From Brevibacillus fortis (GTDB taxonomy: Bacteria > Bacillota > Bacilli > Brevibacillales > Brevibacillaceae): 37,124 bases of DNA. Every line of letters begins with the position of its first letter. Within the stretch, counting starts at the first letter, position 1. The DNA lies in the NCBI RefSeq assembly GCF_003013395.1, contig NZ_PXZM01000054.1, positions 1 to 37,124 on the forward strand, given 5' to 3'. A program made the translations under genes and the position numbers. Shown in pieces: positions 7,422 to 16,264 of this stretch. The notes under the pieces were generated by a model that had not been told where the DNA came from, searched no databases, and saw only the letters and a program-made list of their open reading frames with translations.

Positions 7422-7652
7422 CTACAAGCAACGGCGGCAGCGGCAGCGGCAGCGGATGCAACAAAACCGACAGTGGCGGCGATGAGTACGTAATAAGCTG
7501 CTACAGAAACCGCATGGACGACGGTGGCGACGAATGCACCGATCCTGGTCGCGGTTAAAATTTTTGTAGCTGTTTCTATCTTGATCCCCTTCCTTGTCTC
7601 CGTCACACTCTCTTTCTATAAACGCACGGTCATTACGACCACCGCTCGACAT
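7422..7652 (-). CDS. Small Cys/Arg-rich protein of unknown function (frame uncertain)
   Basis: A 76-residue frame starts at ATG 7652 with an almost ideal site, AAAGAGGTG, 5 bases upstream, and stops 20 bases before the terminator at 7402. Those two facts support it. The N-terminal half is polar (MSSGGRNDRAFIEREC...), while the C-terminal half has eleven cysteines overall with many arginines, ending RCRCRCRRCL over a (GCC GCT)n-like microsatellite. A competing overlapping frame (7322-7606, GTG start) encodes a hydrophobic Ala/Val-rich peptide with better RNY codon texture, but it runs through the terminator. A frameshift joining the two (polar leader plus hydrophobic tail) is also possible. 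I do not recognise either product. Confidence 0.4.
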   Translation of the reverse strand: MSSGGRNDRAFIERECDGDKEGDQDRNSYKNFNRDQDRCIRRHRRPCGFCSSLLRTHRRHCRFCCIRCRCRCRRCL

Positions 7653-7747
7653 AGATCCACCTCTTTGTTGTTAATACGATATTTTATGAAGCTTGTTTAG
7701 ACATGATTGGACGAACTATCGGGGAGATAAGCTTGTTTTGAAATAAA

Positions 7748-7798
7748 AAAGATAGCTGAACTCTTAGCGGAAAGGAGCTAATGAGAACAGCTATCTTT
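7748..7798 (-). terminator. Terminator of the tetR-MFS operon
   Basis: A long two-stage hairpin: outer stem AAAGATAGCTG (7748-7758) with CAGCTATCTTT (7788-7798), and inner stem CTCTTAGC with GCTAATGAG. On the minus strand it is followed by TTTTTTATTT. It lies about 100 bases beyond the MFS stop. Confidence 0.8.
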
Positions 7799-7896
7799 AT
7801 TTGAATCATTAATAGAATGATCGATCCGCTGAAAGTCGCATGTGGTAGCCTTGCATGAAGCAATCGTCGAGATTACCACAATGCCCGTGCAGTAAC

Positions 7897-9195
7897 TCAG
7901 GTCTTCCTCACCTCAACTACTTGCAGCTCCAGCTCCCGGATCTTCCTCACACGCCCAATCATCATTCCAAGAATCGCAACAAGTACGCCAGAGAGAACAA
8001 ACAGAAAGCCAATCCCCCTGCCCGCCCCTGTTCCGATGACCTGCCCGACAGTTTGCCCAAGCAATCGATCAGGATCAAACAACGGATTGAATACATGATC
8101 CGCCAAAAATCCAGCCGAGCCAAATGCCAGTACGAATCCGATTTGTGAAATAGCCGTGATCATCGACCATACTCTGCCTTGCCGTTCATTCTCGACATTC
8201 GTTCGGATGAGAACCTCCAGGCTCGTGTTCACAAAGGGGAGCGTGATGAAAAAGAGGAAGCCAAAAGCTATGATAAGCCAAACGGAGGTGAACACACCCA
8301 TCAGGGCATAAAACAAGCCAGCAAATACGAGAGAGAAGGAAAGCATGAACACCTTGCTCTTTCCCATACCGAAAAGTCCGATCAAAAGGCTGCTAACGAG
8401 CATTCCCGATGCAGATACAGAGAGGGCGATACCGAGTGTCTTGGAATCAGTTACTGTCAGCATCATAGGCCCAAAAAGCGATTGCAGCAGCCCGATGTAA
8501 AAGCAGACGACGGACATTAACAGAACTAACGAGAAAACTCCTTTCATTGAAAGAAGATAGCGGAAGGCTTCAGACATTTCCTGAAAAAAGCTTTGTCTGT
8601 CATGCTTCTGGGGAGTGGCATGGTGTTTCATAATCAGTAACACGGCGCCTACAGCGAGGAGGAAGGTCATGATATCGATGAGTAATACGAGCTTGATATC
8701 AAAAGCACTGAGAAGAAATCCAGCAACCAGTGGAGAAATAAGATATTGAGCGGAATTTGCCAGTTGGATGAGCCCGCTTGCCTGCGAGTACAGCTCTTCC
8801 GAAACCAGATCGGAGACGGCGGCCCTAAAGGCTGGATTTAGAATAGCGGCAGAGATCGAGCTGATGCTGACCCCCAAATAGATGTGCCATAATTCCATTT
8901 GACCGGATAACATGACAAGGAAAATGAACAGGATACCGGCTATGGAACCGATATCGCCAATAATCATCATTTTTTTGCGGTCAAATCTGTCTGCAAGCAC
9001 ACCGCTAAAGGGAAGGAGAAGGAAGGATGGGAGAAAAGAGAAGAGAATGATCAACGAATAGCTCATGGTTGATTGGGTCTGTTGAAAAACAAAGACACCC
9101 AAGGCAAAAGCGGTTAGTCCACTTCCGATAGCAGAAAACAGCTGTCCTGACCAAATGATCAGAAATCTGCGAAAGGCTTTATCATGAGCGTTCAT
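7897..9195 (-). CDS. MFS efflux transporter
   Basis: 432 residues with about 12 predicted membrane helices. The signature loop between helices 2 and 3 is GVLADRFDRKKMMIIGD (GxLaDRxgRr/kxxl motif, residues ~63-79), and the N-terminal helix contains WSGQLFSAIGSGLTAFALGVFVFQ. The sequence layout matches the MFS_3/MacroLide-efflux-like drug exporters common in Firmicutes. The start ATG 9195 follows AAAGGAGG. It is transcribed with the TetR gene 19 bases upstream, so it is presumably derepressed by its own substrate. The substrate is unknown. In the last 30 residues the hydrophobicity ends in a charged tail (RVRKIRELELQVVEVRKT). Confidence 0.9.
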   Translation of the reverse strand: MNAHDKAFRRFLIIWSGQLFSAIGSGLTAFALGVFVFQQTQSTMSYSLIILFSFLPSFLLLPFSGVLADRFDRKKMMIIGDIGSIAGILFIFLVMLSGQMELWHIYLGVSISSISAAILNPAFRAAVSDLVSEELYSQASGLIQLANSAQYLISPLVAGFLLSAFDIKLVLLIDIMTFLLAVGAVLLIMKHHATPQKHDRQSFFQEMSEAFRYLLSMKGVFSLVLLMSVVCFYIGLLQSLFGPMMLTVTDSKTLGIALSVSASGMLVSSLLIGLFGMGKSKVFMLSFSLVFAGLFYALMGVFTSVWLIIAFGFLFFITLPFVNTSLEVLIRTNVENERQGRVWSMITAISQIGFVLAFGSAGFLADHVFNPLFDPDRLLGQTVGQVIGTGAGRGIGFLFVLSGVLVAILGMMIGRVRKIRELELQVVEVRKT

Positions 9196-9214
9196 TGTCT
9201 TTCCTCCTTTTCAA

Positions 9215-9826
9215 TCACAGAAACGAGAAGGACCCCGGCGCAGCTCCTAATGACCTTTCAATCATCACCTGCATGGCTTGTAGTCGTTTTGACTGTTCAT
9301 CTTGATCCCACTGAAAAATGCCTGATTCCAACAGGAATTGTGAGCCAGCGAGGAGAAACTGTACGGTCTCCAAGGCATTTTCGACATCAAAGACAGCTTC
9401 TTTATTTCCTTGTTCAATGACTTGCGCAAGGACAGGGGCAATTTTTAAGATAATGGCGATGTTCAGACGTTCGTGGAGCTCTCTGTTTTCAGGGCGATGC
9501 AAGCTTTCCATCCATTCGGCTTGCTTGTCGATTCCATGGCTTTGACTGCGCAGCATCTGGCGAACCTTTTCCATGACGCTTAAGGTAGGATCATCTGCTA
9601 TTTTTTTATATTGTTCGTAAAGCGTATCGACCATGGATTGAACAAATGCTTCGAGGATCTCTTCCTTCGATTTGAAGTAGTAATAAAAGGTTCCTTTCGC
9701 TACGCCCACCTTTTGAATGATCGCATCCACGGTTGTATGGACATATCCCTGATTTCGAAACAGCTCCCCGGCGGCTTCCAATATTTCTGTTCGCCGTGTT
9801 GTGGGGTCTTTCACGATTCTTTTCAT
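9215..9826 (-). CDS. TetR-family transcriptional repressor of the MFS pump
   Basis: 203 residues. The N-terminal HTH is clear: RRTEILEAAGELFRNQGYVHTTVDAIIQKVGVAKGTFYYYFKSKEEIL (residues ~11-58), the TetR helix-turn-helix with the conserved KGTFYYYFKSKE end. The C-terminal ligand domain is divergent, as usual. ATG 9826 follows AAGGAGG. The perfect dyad at 9876-9890 lies in its promoter region, so autoregulation and control of the downstream MFS gene are inferred. Confidence 0.92.
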   Translation of the reverse strand: MKRIVKDPTTRRTEILEAAGELFRNQGYVHTTVDAIIQKVGVAKGTFYYYFKSKEEILEAFVQSMVDTLYEQYKKIADDPTLSVMEKVRQMLRSQSHGIDKQAEWMESLHRPENRELHERLNIAIILKIAPVLAQVIEQGNKEAVFDVENALETVQFLLAGSQFLLESGIFQWDQDEQSKRLQAMQVMIERSLGAAPGSFSFL

Positions 9827-9875
9827 CTGCGCCTCCTTCGAATGTCAGTAAGTGGTTGAATACAGATTATCATAT

Positions 9876-9890
9876 GACTGACCGTCAGTC
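9876..9890. promoter_or_regulatory. TetR operator palindrome
   Basis: The perfect dyad GACTGAC-C-GTCAGTC lies about 50 bases upstream of the tetR start. On the minus strand it falls between a possible -35 (TTATAG) and -10 (GATAAT), a placement that would block transcription. Confidence 0.75.
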
Positions 9891-9910
9891 TATAAGTGCG
9901 TTAAATAAAA

Positions 9911-9931
9911 AGAGGAGTGATAGCCTCCTCT
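9911..9931 (-). terminator. Terminator of the methyltransferase gene
   Basis: The stem AGAGGAG (9911-9917) pairs with CTCCTCT (9925-9931). Read on the minus strand it ends in TTTTTATTT, about 40 bases beyond the methyltransferase stop. Confidence 0.75.
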
Positions 9932-9972
9932 ATTCGGTATTGTGTATTTATTAAGATGATGGCAAACGTTCG

Positions 9973-10758
9973 TTATAATTTCTCGGCAATTATCGTGAAT
10001 GTTTTCGGGATTCCTTTATCAAAAACTTCCGATGAAAGATTCGGGAGCTCTTCCAGCATTTTTAGGCACAGCCCTTTGCTTGCAATGGCCGTAACAATTT
10101 CCCCTAATGTCCAATTGCGCAACATTACTTTTGATTCAGCGTCATTCATCCCGCTCGAAATGAATTTGGAGAAAGCAATGTCCTTTTCCTCGAGCGAGGT
10201 GTCGAAATAATCGCCTGTTACTTTATGTTTGCGGATATTAGCAGTCGTTCCGCGTGAGGAGATGAGTTTTGTGGATACCGGATGGAAATCTTGGAGGACG
10301 AGCACGCCACCTTTTCGCAGGAGCGAGTTGACCACCTGGAACAATTCGGTTAAGTCCAAAAAGTAATGAAGAATACCGAATTCCATAAAAACGAGATCAT
10401 ACTCACCAGACAATACATCTGGAGGTAGCTGCAATACATCCGATACGATGTAAGTCAAGTCAACATCGGCAGCTGCAGCCAGTTCTTTGGCGAACTGCTC
10501 ATTCTCATGAGAGAAATCGGCGATGGTCACGTCGGCACCTAGCAAGGCGAGCGCAACGGCTTTGTTTCCATTTGAACCGAGTAAATTGATAATCTTCTTG
10601 CCGCGAATATCCCCCATGAGCTCATATACATAACCAATTCGCTTTTGGGGGTCTTCTTTTATTTTGACCGCTGCCTCAGCAGGTGTTCCAAATCGTTTCA
10701 GCCACGCTTGATAAGCCCCAGTGTTCCAAGCCGCTTTATTTAGTTGTGCTGTTTCCAC
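9973..10758 (-). CDS. Class I SAM-dependent methyltransferase
   Basis: 261 residues from GTG 10758, chosen because GGAGGGG lies 5 bases upstream of it; the longer frame from 10788 has no such site. The Rossmann fold is indicated by GKKIINLLGSNGNKAVALALLGADVTIADFS (motif I with GxxGxK-type variant, acidic residue at the end of strand 2), DVLQLPPDVLSGEYDLVFMEFGILHYFLDL (motif II region) and LLRKGGVLVLQDFHP (motif III). The substrate is unknown. The family includes small-molecule methylases adjacent to resistance genes. It is monocistronic on the minus strand, and divergent from the two-component/ABC cluster. Confidence 0.85.
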   Translation of the reverse strand: METAQLNKAAWNTGAYQAWLKRFGTPAEAAVKIKEDPQKRIGYVYELMGDIRGKKIINLLGSNGNKAVALALLGADVTIADFSHENEQFAKELAAAADVDLTYIVSDVLQLPPDVLSGEYDLVFMEFGILHYFLDLTELFQVVNSLLRKGGVLVLQDFHPVSTKLISSRGTTANIRKHKVTGDYFDTSLEEKDIAFSKFISSGMNDAESKVMLRNWTLGEIVTAIASKGLCLKMLEELPNLSSEVFDKGIPKTFTIIAEKL

Positions 10759-11025
10759 AAATTCCCCTCCATCGAGTATTCCATTCAAAAACTGCCCCCG
10801 TTTTGTTGGTACGAGGGCTTAGGTAATTTATCATACTGACACAATGCATTCGTGTCTATATATTTTCGAAGTGTTAATTTTTCCATGTGTGACCTTGAAA
10901 GTGAGAGCAATTGGGGGCGAGATTCTTCATTTGTGAAGCAAAGCAGGACAGTGGTAATATTGGGAAAAATAGATACGTCCGCTCTTTATGCGGTCGAGGG
11001 TTTGTTCGACGGGAGGCAAGCTGCT

Positions 11026-11727
11026 TTGAAAATCAAAGTGTTGATCGCAGACGACAATTCGTTTATACGGGAAGGCATGAAAATCATCCTGACGAGCTTC
11101 GAGGAGTTTGAAGTAGTCGGGATTGTGGAGGATGGGGTCGAGGCGGTGACTTTTTGTAAACATAACGAGGTAGACATAGCACTTTTGGACGTTCGGATGC
11201 CGAACATGAATGGAGTGGAAGCGACTCGTGTGTTGACTGCCGAGACTACGGTCAAACCGCTCATTTTGACTACATTCGACGATGACGAATTTGTCCTCGA
11301 AGCCATTCAAGCGGGGGCACGCGGCTATTTATTGAAAAACAATGATCCCAACCGCATTCGAGACGCCATCAAGAGTGTCTATAACAACCATCATGTGCTC
11401 CAAGATGTGGTCCTGGATAAGATCAAAATGAACCTGAATACTGGGAAGAACGCTACGGATACAGTGTCCACGACAGCTCCTTCCAAAGCGACAGCAGCCA
11501 ACCCTACCGAAAGTAAAATCGACCAAAGCTTATTTACGGAACGGGAGATCGATGTCATGAAGCAGATCGCGAAAGGGCTATCGAACAAAGAAATCGCCAA
11601 GAAGCTGTTTATTTCCGAGGGGACAGTTGCGAATTACATTACTTCCATCTTGAATAAAACAGCGCTTGAACACCGTACGCAGATCGCCATCTATTATTTG
11701 ACGGGCGAAACGAACATGTCTGATTGA
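11026..11727 (+). CDS. NarL/LuxR-type response regulator (LnrK-like)
   Basis: 233 residues from TTG 11026 (GGGAGG 9 bases upstream; MKIKVLIADDNSFIREG is the standard receiver start, so the 58-codon upstream extension is not used). The receiver domain has the acidic pair D9-D10, phospho-acceptor D55 (LLDVRMPNMNG), T (LTTFDDDEF) and K (YLLKNN). A Ser/Thr/Ala-rich linker (~140-165) leads to a LuxR HTH: LFTEREIDVMKQIAKGLSNKEIAKKLFISEGTVANYITSIL. The sensor kinase follows 16 bases downstream and an ABC exporter after that. This gene set matches B. subtilis lnrJK-lnrLMN, where the regulator activates the exporter in response to linear polyene drugs. Confidence 0.9.
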   Translation: MKIKVLIADDNSFIREGMKIILTSFEEFEVVGIVEDGVEAVTFCKHNEVDIALLDVRMPNMNGVEATRVLTAETTVKPLILTTFDDDEFVLEAIQAGARGYLLKNNDPNRIRDAIKSVYNNHHVLQDVVLDKIKMNLNTGKNATDTVSTTAPSKATAANPTESKIDQSLFTEREIDVMKQIAKGLSNKEIAKKLFISEGTVANYITSILNKTALEHRTQIAIYYLTGETNMSD

Positions 11728-11743
11728 AAGGAGGTTATTACCG

Positions 11744-12859
11744 ATGGAAATATGGACAATGGCTAATAAGGCAGCGGTGCTTGGGTTTATCATCGTGACT
11801 TCTTTTCTGGCTCATCCGACTTCTGAAATTGACCCGTGGCAAATGCTTGTATACCTGTTGTATCTGGCTATCAATCTCACTATTCTCACTGTGAAACAGA
11901 TGAATCAAAAGCAATTATTTATGGGGCTATCCATCGGGTTCGTGGTAGCAAGTACACTTGTGTTGGACCCGTTATTTGTACTGCTCTTACCAGTCCACAT
12001 TTTGGAGCTCGCGTTCTTGGCGGGTAAGCAGAGGGTGGTCGTATTTGTATGTATGCTGTTGCCTTTGTTCATCGTTTTGCCTGAATGGATGCCCTTGTAT
12101 TTACTAACGGCCTTTCTTAGCTTTTTACTGTACAGGTGTGGCAGTATGTTAACTGACAAGCTCGGCAGAGTAGAGGCTGAACGGGAGAAGATGAGAGAGG
12201 ATTTACAAAGCTTGACCCGCTCCTTGAACGAAAGCAGCGAATACTTCCGTCAGTCGACCTATACGATTCAACTGGAGGAGCGAAATCGCCTTTCTCAACA
12301 AATCCATGACGATGTGGGGCATGCGGTGGCAGGTGCGCTCATTCAGATGGAAGCGTCGCGACTGCTGATGGCGACTGATCAGGACAAGGCATCCGAGCTC
12401 CTTCGCAATGCGATCGCGATATCGAAGGAAGGGCTGGAGCGTATCAGAGTGACACTCAAGGATGTGAAGCCACGGCCGGAGGAGCTGGGAATCAATCGAC
12501 TCCGGTTGTTTGTCGATGAGCTGTCCGTCAGAGAGACGGTGACAGCCACGCTTACTTTTGAGGGGGACATCGACGTCATTACACCGATTCAGTGGAAAAT
12601 CATCCAGCAAAATGCAACGGAAGCGGTCACGAATGCACTCAAATATGCGAAGGCGACAGTGATTTCCCTAGAGGTACGGGTGCTGAATACATTCATAAAA
12701 GCAGTGGTCACAGACAATGGGGGCGGCGCAGACAAGGTTGTAAAAGGGCTTGGTATTCTCGGGATGGAGGAGAGAGCTGCTTCCGCTGGTGGAACGGTGA
12801 TTGTAGACGGTACGCGAGGCTTTAGCGTGACCACTCTGCTGCCTTATCGCAACGAATGA
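11744..12859 (+). CDS. Sensor histidine kinase, HisKA_3 type (LnrJ/DesK-like)
   Basis: 371 residues. The N-terminal ~130 residues form about five hydrophobic segments with short loops and little extracellular domain, as in 'intramembrane-sensing' kinases such as LnrJ and DesK. A coiled-coil (~138-180) leads to the HisKA_3 dimerisation motif ERNRLSQQIHDDVGHAVAGAL with phospho-His188. The ATPase domain carries the N box QNATEAVTNALKYA and the G box TDNGGGADKVVKGLGILGMEER. The ATG at 11744 follows AAAGGAGGTTATTACCG. It likely senses membrane perturbation by a lipophilic antibiotic and phosphorylates the regulator encoded just upstream; this is inferred from family and gene order. Confidence 0.9.
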   Translation: MEIWTMANKAAVLGFIIVTSFLAHPTSEIDPWQMLVYLLYLAINLTILTVKQMNQKQLFMGLSIGFVVASTLVLDPLFVLLLPVHILELAFLAGKQRVVVFVCMLLPLFIVLPEWMPLYLLTAFLSFLLYRCGSMLTDKLGRVEAEREKMREDLQSLTRSLNESSEYFRQSTYTIQLEERNRLSQQIHDDVGHAVAGALIQMEASRLLMATDQDKASELLRNAIAISKEGLERIRVTLKDVKPRPEELGINRLRLFVDELSVRETVTATLTFEGDIDVITPIQWKIIQQNATEAVTNALKYAKATVISLEVRVLNTFIKAVVTDNGGGADKVVKGLGILGMEERAASAGGTVIVDGTRGFSVTTLLPYRNE

Positions 12860-12867
12860 AAAAGATC

Positions 12868-12893
12868 ATGAGAAACAACATGAGGTTTCTCAT
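12868..12893. promoter_or_regulatory. Perfect dyad between the kinase gene and the ABC exporter genes
   Basis: ATGAGAAAC (12868-12876) pairs with GTTTCTCAT (12885-12893) around an 8-base centre. No T-run follows, so it is not an ordinary terminator. It lies about 80 bases upstream of the ATPase gene, a fitting place for a binding site of the response regulator. A weak promoter (CTGACA 12915-12920, TACAAT 12940-12945, 19-bp spacer) follows it. Binding is inferred only. Confidence 0.5.
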
Positions 12894-12975
12894 ACCGGGG
12901 GATGAACTTATGCACTGACATAGGGGCATCCTTTTTTATTACAATGCAGACATAACCACGAAGGGAGTGAGTTAC

Positions 12976-13914
12976 GTGAGTCATGTATTGGAAATTCGTC
13001 AACTAACGAAAAAGTTCGGTGATTTCGTCGCCGTCGACAATATGTCTCTGAACGTGCGTGAAGGAGAAATCTTTGGTTTCTTGGGGGCCAATGGAGCGGG
13101 GAAGAGCACGACCATCAACATGATCGCCTCCCTGTTGCGCGTAACAAAGGGTGAGATTAACCTGCTGGGAAAAAACATTGAGAAACACAGCAAATTCGCC
13201 AAAATGAACATCGGCATCGTACCTCAAGATATCGCCATCTACGAGGATATGACTGCCTATGAAAACGTGAGGTTTTTCGCTGGCTTGTACGGACTGCGTG
13301 GATCACTGCTTCGCGAACGGACAGAAGAGGCGCTTGAATTCGTAGGTCTCGGTGACAAATCCAAGAGCTATCCCAAAAACTTCTCTGGCGGGATGAAGCG
13401 TCGGTTAAACATCGCTTGCGCCATTGCCCATCGGCCGAAGCTGATCATCATGGATGAACCCACTGTCGGAATTGACCCTCATTCGCGCAATTATATCTTG
13501 AATTCGGTACGCAAGCTAAACGACATGGGCTGCACGATTATTTATACGAGCCATTACATGGAGGAAGTCGAGGAAATCTGCACGCGCATTGCCATCGTCG
13601 ACCACGGAAAAGTCATCGCCGAAGGATCGAAGGAGCAGCTAAAAGCGATTATTACCGATACGAAAGAAATTTGGATTGGTATCAGAACGGATGAGCCATT
13701 GAACCTACAGGCTCTTAAGGCGATTGCTGGTGTGACTGCGGTGCTTCAAGAAGAGAATACGATCAAAATCGTGTCCAAAGCGGAGATCAACAATCTGAAC
13801 CGGATCATTCAACAATTAATCAAGGATCAGGTAGAAATCCGCTCCGTTGAAGAGCAAGCGCCGAATCTGGAGACGGTGTTCTTGACCTTAACCGGTCGAA
13901 ACTTGCGAGACTAG
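12976..13914 (+). CDS. ABC transporter ATP-binding protein (LnrL-like)
   Basis: 312 residues from GTG 12976 (AAGGGAG at 12961-12967, 8-base gap; the GTG at 12967 lies within that site). Walker A GANGAGKST is at residues 37-45, the Q-loop at VPQD (~82), the signature FSGGMKRRL at 136-144, Walker B LIIMDEP at 156-162, and the H-loop at TSHYMEE. The C-terminal ~80 residues form the DUF4162-type extension seen in drug-exporter ATPases. Two permease genes follow with short gaps, giving an ABC-2 exporter of LnrLMN composition. Confidence 0.92.
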   Translation: MSHVLEIRQLTKKFGDFVAVDNMSLNVREGEIFGFLGANGAGKSTTINMIASLLRVTKGEINLLGKNIEKHSKFAKMNIGIVPQDIAIYEDMTAYENVRFFAGLYGLRGSLLRERTEEALEFVGLGDKSKSYPKNFSGGMKRRLNIACAIAHRPKLIIMDEPTVGIDPHSRNYILNSVRKLNDMGCTIIYTSHYMEEVEEICTRIAIVDHGKVIAEGSKEQLKAIITDTKEIWIGIRTDEPLNLQALKAIAGVTAVLQEENTIKIVSKAEINNLNRIIQQLIKDQVEIRSVEEQAPNLETVFLTLTGRNLRD

Positions 13915-13929
13915 AGGAGGGGCTTTGCC

Positions 13930-15060
13930 ATGAACATATGGAATATCGCTGTAAAAGAAATCAAGTCCAGCCTTCGCGAAAAGAGAACGTTTATGTTTAT
14001 GCTAGCACTTCCCCTCATTCTGATGCTGATATTAGGTTCCGCCCTTTCCAATGCGTTCGATGACACAAGGACCGTAGGAGACATGCGCTTGCTGTATAAA
14101 AGTGACGGAACGAATGAGCAGGTTTCGACGGGGTGGCATGCATTTATCACAGCGATCGAAAATGAGGGAGTCGAGGTCGTTCAAGCGGGACCAGGCACAG
14201 ACGGGAATGAAGAAGTTCGAGCGGACCGCTATACGGGCTACGCCGTTGTTAGTGATGATGGGATTGAGTTTTATGGCAGCAGCAAGAATGCGATTGGAAG
14301 CAACATCCTTGCGGGGATGCTGACTGTTTTTGCCGATCGTTATTCGCTCGCATCCGCAGCCTATCAGGTAGATCCAGAGACTGCTTTGGCTACGATCACA
14401 ACTGCCGGACAAAACGATGAATTTATTCGCGAGACGACCTTGCATCCGAATAAAAAGCCGAGATCAATCGACTATTACGCGATGGCAATGACTACGATGA
14501 TCGGGCTCTACGCGATGATCAATGCGAGTTATTTATTCAGTGGAGAGCGAACGAACAAAACAGCCATTCGACTAATGGCAGCACCTGTAAGCAAAGGTGC
14601 CATTTTTACCGGAAAAGTGATCGGTTGTACGGTAATTAACCTGTTTTTCGTACTCGTCGTGTTCTTAGTCAGCAAGTTCGTATTCCAAGCAGATTGGGGT
14701 AATCACTATGGAATGGTTATCCTCGTGCTTTTGACAGAGGTGGTGCTTGCGGTCAGCCTGGGTCTGGGTATCAGCTTTCTTTTCAAAGGCGAAGGGATAA
14801 GGGCAATCAACAATATTTTTACGCAAGTCGCCTCCTTTGCAGGCGGTGCCTATTTCCCTATTGATCAATCAGGGGGGTTCATTAGTCTTTTGTCCAATTT
14901 TTCTCCCCTTCACTGGGTAAATACAGGTCTGATGCAAATCATCTACACAGACAATCCGACAGGTGCATGGTTTGCGATTACGATGAATGTGAGCTTTGCC
15001 ACGGCGTTCATCATCTTTTCTGTTTTCACGGTGCGCAGACGGGAGGGTGCTTTCGTATGA
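13930..15060 (+). CDS. ABC-2 type permease (LnrM-like)
   Basis: 376 residues. One N-terminal membrane helix (FMFMLALPLILMLILGSAL) is followed by an extracytoplasmic domain of about 150 residues, then a block of five helices from ~180 to the end (MAMTTMIGLYAMINASYLF, VINLFFVLVVFLVSKFVF, MVILVLLTEVVLAVSLGLGISFLF and so on), the ABC2_membrane_3 topology. The motif ERTNKTAIRLMAAPVSKG is the cytoplasmic coupling helix. The ATG at 13930 follows GAGGAGGGG. Its stop overlaps the second permease start by 4 bases, so the two subunits are made together. Confidence 0.9.
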   Translation: MNIWNIAVKEIKSSLREKRTFMFMLALPLILMLILGSALSNAFDDTRTVGDMRLLYKSDGTNEQVSTGWHAFITAIENEGVEVVQAGPGTDGNEEVRADRYTGYAVVSDDGIEFYGSSKNAIGSNILAGMLTVFADRYSLASAAYQVDPETALATITTAGQNDEFIRETTLHPNKKPRSIDYYAMAMTTMIGLYAMINASYLFSGERTNKTAIRLMAAPVSKGAIFTGKVIGCTVINLFFVLVVFLVSKFVFQADWGNHYGMVILVLLTEVVLAVSLGLGISFLFKGEGIRAINNIFTQVASFAGGAYFPIDQSGGFISLLSNFSPLHWVNTGLMQIIYTDNPTGAWFAITMNVSFATAFIIFSVFTVRRREGAFV

Positions 15061-16205
15061 GTGAAATGGTATGGCTAATTCGGAAAACGCTGATGGAGAC
15101 GTTTCGCAGCAAAAAAAACTGGTTCACCTACTTGGGGTTGCCGATCGCAGGGGTTCTGCTGTCGCTTACCCTCTACAGCAATGCAAGCAGTGGCACGATC
15201 CATGTAGGAATCATCAATCAGGATGGGAACCAGATGATCACGCAGGACACGATCCGGTTTATCGAGAGATTGAATCATATCGAGGTCACAGTCATCGACG
15301 AACAAACGATGCGCAAAAAAATCGCTTCTGGTGAGCTAGATAGCGGAATTGTTTTTGAGCCAGGGTATGCTGCTAGTGTTCGAAAAGGGGCGCCAGCGCA
15401 CTTGAATATTGTATCAGTAAAGGGTGCACAGGTTACTGCCTACGTGAAGGCCATGCTGCACAGTTATATCGGCAATCTAGCTGCGATTGGAAGGACGGCA
15501 CAGGCGGATGAGGCAAAGTTCACGAAGCTGTATGCGGCATACCACGAGCAAAGCTACAAGCTAAATACGGTAACGTTTCAAGACACCTCGAACGTGACGC
15601 GTATGACGAATCAATCGATTGGTTTCCTCATTATGTTCATGATGTTTTCAGCGGTGAACATGTCGGAGATCATTTTAAAAGAAAAAGAGAATCGCACCTT
15701 TTTGCGACTCCTTTCTTCGCCGATGTCGGCCAGATCCTATGTATTCTCGAATATCATCGTCAGCATTTTCATGTTGCTACTGCAAATCATCGTGACCTTG
15801 CTCGTCATGAAAAATGTCTTCGGCATAGATGCAGGCGTCTCGTATGGTCAAATGATTTTGCCGTTGTTCGTGTTCGCGCTGGGGGCAATCGCACTTTCGC
15901 TGATGACCGTTGCCTTTGCGAAGAGTAGAGCAGGTGCCGGAGCTATTTCCAACCTGATCATCGTACCGACGTGCCTCCTGGCTGGCTGCTTCTTTCCCAT
16001 GGAAATCATGCCGGACACCGTGCGCAAAATTTCAACATTCTTGCCTCAGCATTGGCTGCTCGATACGGTGAATAAGCTTCAACAAGGGTACAGTCTGGGG
16101 AGCTTGTATTTGAACATGGTCATTTTACTCGCATTCGCTACCGTTTTTGCCTTGATCGCCATCTATCGGTTTGGGCGGAATAACGATAGTAGACAGTTTG
16201 TGTGA
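15057..16205 (+). CDS. ABC-2 type permease (LnrN-like)
   Basis: 382 residues from ATG 15057, which overlaps the preceding stop (ATGA). The topology is the same as its neighbour: an N-terminal helix (WFTYLGLPIAGVLLSLTLY), an extracytoplasmic domain, then the ABC2 helices (QSIGFLIMFMMFSAVNMSEIILKEKENRTFLRLLSSPMSA with the coupling EKENRTFLRLL, then IVSIFMLLLQIIVTLLVM, LIIVPTCLLAGCFFPMEIMP). It presumably forms a heterodimer with the first permease. The longer open frame starting at 14967 overlaps the first permease and is not used. Confidence 0.9.
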   Translation: MSEMVWLIRKTLMETFRSKKNWFTYLGLPIAGVLLSLTLYSNASSGTIHVGIINQDGNQMITQDTIRFIERLNHIEVTVIDEQTMRKKIASGELDSGIVFEPGYAASVRKGAPAHLNIVSVKGAQVTAYVKAMLHSYIGNLAAIGRTAQADEAKFTKLYAAYHEQSYKLNTVTFQDTSNVTRMTNQSIGFLIMFMMFSAVNMSEIILKEKENRTFLRLLSSPMSARSYVFSNIIVSIFMLLLQIIVTLLVMKNVFGIDAGVSYGQMILPLFVFALGAIALSLMTVAFAKSRAGAGAISNLIIVPTCLLAGCFFPMEIMPDTVRKISTFLPQHWLLDTVNKLQQGYSLGSLYLNMVILLAFATVFALIAIYRFGRNNDSRQFV

Positions 16206-16264
16206 GAAAAATAGGACTCTGTGAACTGCAATAGGACAAGGGATAATTCGAATCGTGTCGAAAG

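Noticed and set aside
7322..7606. Hydrophobic Ala/Val-rich minus-strand frame
   Set aside because: Not listed as a separate gene because it runs through the terminator at 7371-7402 and into the radical SAM gene and has a poor start. It is kept as an alternative in the entry for 7422-7652.
14967..15056. Upstream extension of the second permease
   Set aside because: It overlaps the first permease in another frame; the ATGA overlap start at 15057 is the usual arrangement.
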